Positions 62,456 to 64,000 of a stretch of DNA of 64,000 nucleotides are shown piece after piece (position 1 is the stretch's first letter; every line of letters starts with the position of its first letter). A program made the position numbers and the translations under genes. The notes below the pieces were generated by a model, which was not told the DNA's origin, did not search any database, and was given only the letters and a program-made list of their open reading frames with translations. Location: contig NZ_AP018290.1 in the NCBI RefSeq assembly GCF_002368415.1, forward strand, positions 1,243,470 through 1,307,469. The letters run 5' to 3'. This stretch comes from Calothrix sp. NIES-4105. GTDB taxonomy: Bacteria; Cyanobacteriota; Cyanobacteriia; Cyanobacteriales; Nostocaceae.

Positions 62456-63934
62456 TTACCATTTATGGCGGATGGTATCGTATATTTCTATATACTTATC
62501 GCCAGGATGATTCCATGAGTAGTCACACTGCATTCCTTGAATGGCTAACTGACGGAATAGTTCAGGACTGATATTATATAAATCAATCGCGCGTCCCATT
62601 GCTGATTCTAAAGCGTAGTTATCTAATTCAAAAAATACAAAGCCGTTGCGTGTTTCTTTGGTGTGCATTTGGTCGTAGTCCCAGTCGAATACTGTGTTGA
62701 CTAATCCACCAACACCTCGAACAATAGGAACTGTGCCATATTTTAGACCGATGATTTGCGTTAGTCCACATGGTTCATAGTTACTAGGAACAACAATCAT
62801 ATCGGCGCCTGCATATATAAGGTGCGATAATTCTTCGTTGAATCCTAATTCAATATGTACATCGGGGTTTTCAGCGAGGAAAGATTGTTCGTGAACGAAC
62901 CAACTATTAATACTTGGTTCAGTGGCAGCACCTAACAAAACAAATTGGGCACCGCGTTCAAGGGCATGATAAATTGCATGGTGAACCAAATGTACGCCTT
63001 TTTGAGCATCAAGGCGCCCAATATAAGCAATTAAGGGTTTATCGCTATCACCTATCTTCAATCGCTCGCGTAAAGCCTTTTTATTATATTGTTTTTGTTC
63101 AAATTCTTCTGTTGTGTAGTGGAAAGGAATATACTTATCAGTTTCTGGGTTCCAAAATTCAAAGTCAATACCGTTAAGAACTCCTTGGAACTTATCGCGA
63201 TGTAAGTATAAAGTATGTCCTAACCCACAACTAATCTCAGTATGCTGGGCTTCCCAAGCATGATGTGGTGATACAGTAGTGACAGCATTCGAGTAAACAA
63301 TACCCGCTTTCATCATGTTTAACACGAACGGGTTAAAATTATCCTGTAACTTATCAGGCTGGTAGTAATACTCAGGACGGTTTAAACCAGTTGCCTCCAA
63401 AACCTCGTTTCCACATATACCTTGGTGCTTGAAATTGTGGATAGTATAGCAAACACGCTGGAATTCCATGCCGTTGTACTTATATATCTCGTACAACATT
63501 ACAGGTAGTAACCCAGTTTGCCAATCGTGACAGTGGATAATATCAGGGCACTTATTGCTTTGCTGTAAGAACTGTAAAGCTGCTTTACTAAAGAAAGCAA
63601 ACCGCATATTGTCGTCATTGCACCCGTAGTAACACCCGCGATGGAAGAAATTATCCTCTGAATGGGGTTCGATAAAGAAACAAACTCGACCATGCACCCA
63701 ACCACAATATACAGAGCAATGAATTCGTCCACCATACCAAGGCACCCAGAGTTCGCGGTAGGCATCATGTAATCCCCATATATGGTCATAGCGCATACAG
63801 TCATACATGGGAAGAATCAATTCGACACAATGTCCCTTGTTCTCTAACTCCCTACTCAGTCCGTACACGACATCGCCTAAGCCACCTGCCTTAATTACAG
63901 GCGCACACTCTGAGGCTATTTGTACGATGTACAT
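62456..63934 (-). CDS. glgA: Glycogen synthase (ADP-glucose type)
   Basis: 492 residues, GT5 family. ADP-glucose site KAGGLGDVVYGLSRE at the N-terminus, HCHDWQTGLLPVMLYEI, catalytic-region IPFHYTTEEF, IGRLDAQKGVHL and the C-terminal VPSNYEPCGLTQIIGLKYGT motif. Transfers glucose from ADP-glucose to the growing alpha-1,4-glucan. Cyanobacteria carry two isoforms; this one is of the MYIVQIASECAPVIKAGG type with the insert after residue 70. Start ATG has a GGGGGG ribosome site 6 nt upstream. Single-gene unit. Confidence 0.96.
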   Translation of the reverse strand: MYIVQIASECAPVIKAGGLGDVVYGLSRELENKGHCVELILPMYDCMRYDHIWGLHDAYRELWVPWYGGRIHCSVYCGWVHGRVCFFIEPHSEDNFFHRGCYYGCNDDNMRFAFFSKAALQFLQQSNKCPDIIHCHDWQTGLLPVMLYEIYKYNGMEFQRVCYTIHNFKHQGICGNEVLEATGLNRPEYYYQPDKLQDNFNPFVLNMMKAGIVYSNAVTTVSPHHAWEAQHTEISCGLGHTLYLHRDKFQGVLNGIDFEFWNPETDKYIPFHYTTEEFEQKQYNKKALRERLKIGDSDKPLIAYIGRLDAQKGVHLVHHAIYHALERGAQFVLLGAATEPSINSWFVHEQSFLAENPDVHIELGFNEELSHLIYAGADMIVVPSNYEPCGLTQIIGLKYGTVPIVRGVGGLVNTVFDWDYDQMHTKETRNGFVFFELDNYALESAMGRAIDLYNISPELFRQLAIQGMQCDYSWNHPGDKYIEIYDTIRHKW

Positions 63935-64000
63935 TCTTTACCCCCCGGTTAATAAAAATTAATCTTATCCATCTTCTAAAGTATATTCAAGATGTACTTT

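Overview
The window looks like chromosome of a filamentous, Nostocales-type cyanobacterium (Rivularia/Calothrix/Nostoc-like). Supporting signs are a TxlA-type membrane thioredoxin, group 2 sigma factor, glycogen synthase of cyanobacterial type, NIL-ferredoxin, a CHAT/CHASE2/DUF1822/DUF928 gene set, a haemagglutinin-type TPS protein, many histidine kinases, and a load of short intergenic repeats typical of that group. The DNA is AT-rich, yet the palindrome GGCGCC recurs about 110 times by eye count, while the usual cyanobacterial iterated palindrome GCGATCGC was not seen. Assignment to a genus is inference.

Layout. 1-10 kb is signalling: an edge-truncated hybrid histidine kinase, a MASE1 kinase, an OmpR-type regulator followed by a GAF kinase, and a HAMP kinase co-transcribed with a DUF4079 membrane protein. 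10-21 kb holds an orphan DUF104 antitoxin, an AHL-lactonase-like MBL hydrolase, a type II NADH dehydrogenase, a MarR regulator, a second MBL protein with an altered metal site, a group 2 sigma factor with a clear terminator, txlA, a NIL/4Fe-4S ferredoxin and a MATE exporter. 21-26 kb is partly decayed: a frameshifted small gene, an XRE gene overlapping a DUF6932 nucleotidyltransferase-like gene with an in-frame stop, a DUF3616 protein, a CHAD protein and an FkbM methyltransferase remnant. 26-31 kb has a TPR protein, ruvB, hisF, tRNA-Ala(GGC) and small genes.

31-40 kb carries the most system-like block: DUF928, an MFS transporter, a CHAT-CHASE2 membrane protein, DUF1822, an unusual sigma-70 factor (stop/start overlap with DUF1822), a membrane-anchored CHAT protease-like protein and, divergently, a twin-arginine-signal protein with a cysteine-rich hydrophobic C-terminus. 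I read this as a candidate sensing/protease/transcription module. 40-50 kb: PAS-GGDEF-EAL protein, RluA-type pseudouridine synthase, PemK/MazF toxin-antitoxin pair, nagB, a HAD phosphatase, a phoD remnant and a lipid kinase. 50-58 kb: an MmcB-like protein, DAHP synthase flanked by two paralogous small genes, two genes preceded by the same predicted pseudoknot leader RNA, a 28-residue-repeat coiled-coil protein, dienelactone hydrolase, creatininase-family protein, polyphosphate glucokinase and an SDR protein. 58-64 kb: a HicB-like/PIN pair, a truncated haemagglutinin gene, an ABC-transporter/GRDP-like chimera and glgA.

Mobile and repeat content: two copies of a roughly 160-bp MITE-like element with perfect short terminal inverted repeats, each inserted at the tip of a palindrome with a 10-11 bp target duplication; four GTAGAGAC-armed palindromes; and families of GTTGGGTT, ACGGATGTAACGGAT, GGTGCGTGA and CACAAAG repeats. 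No CRISPR array, rRNA, prophage or intact transposase was found.
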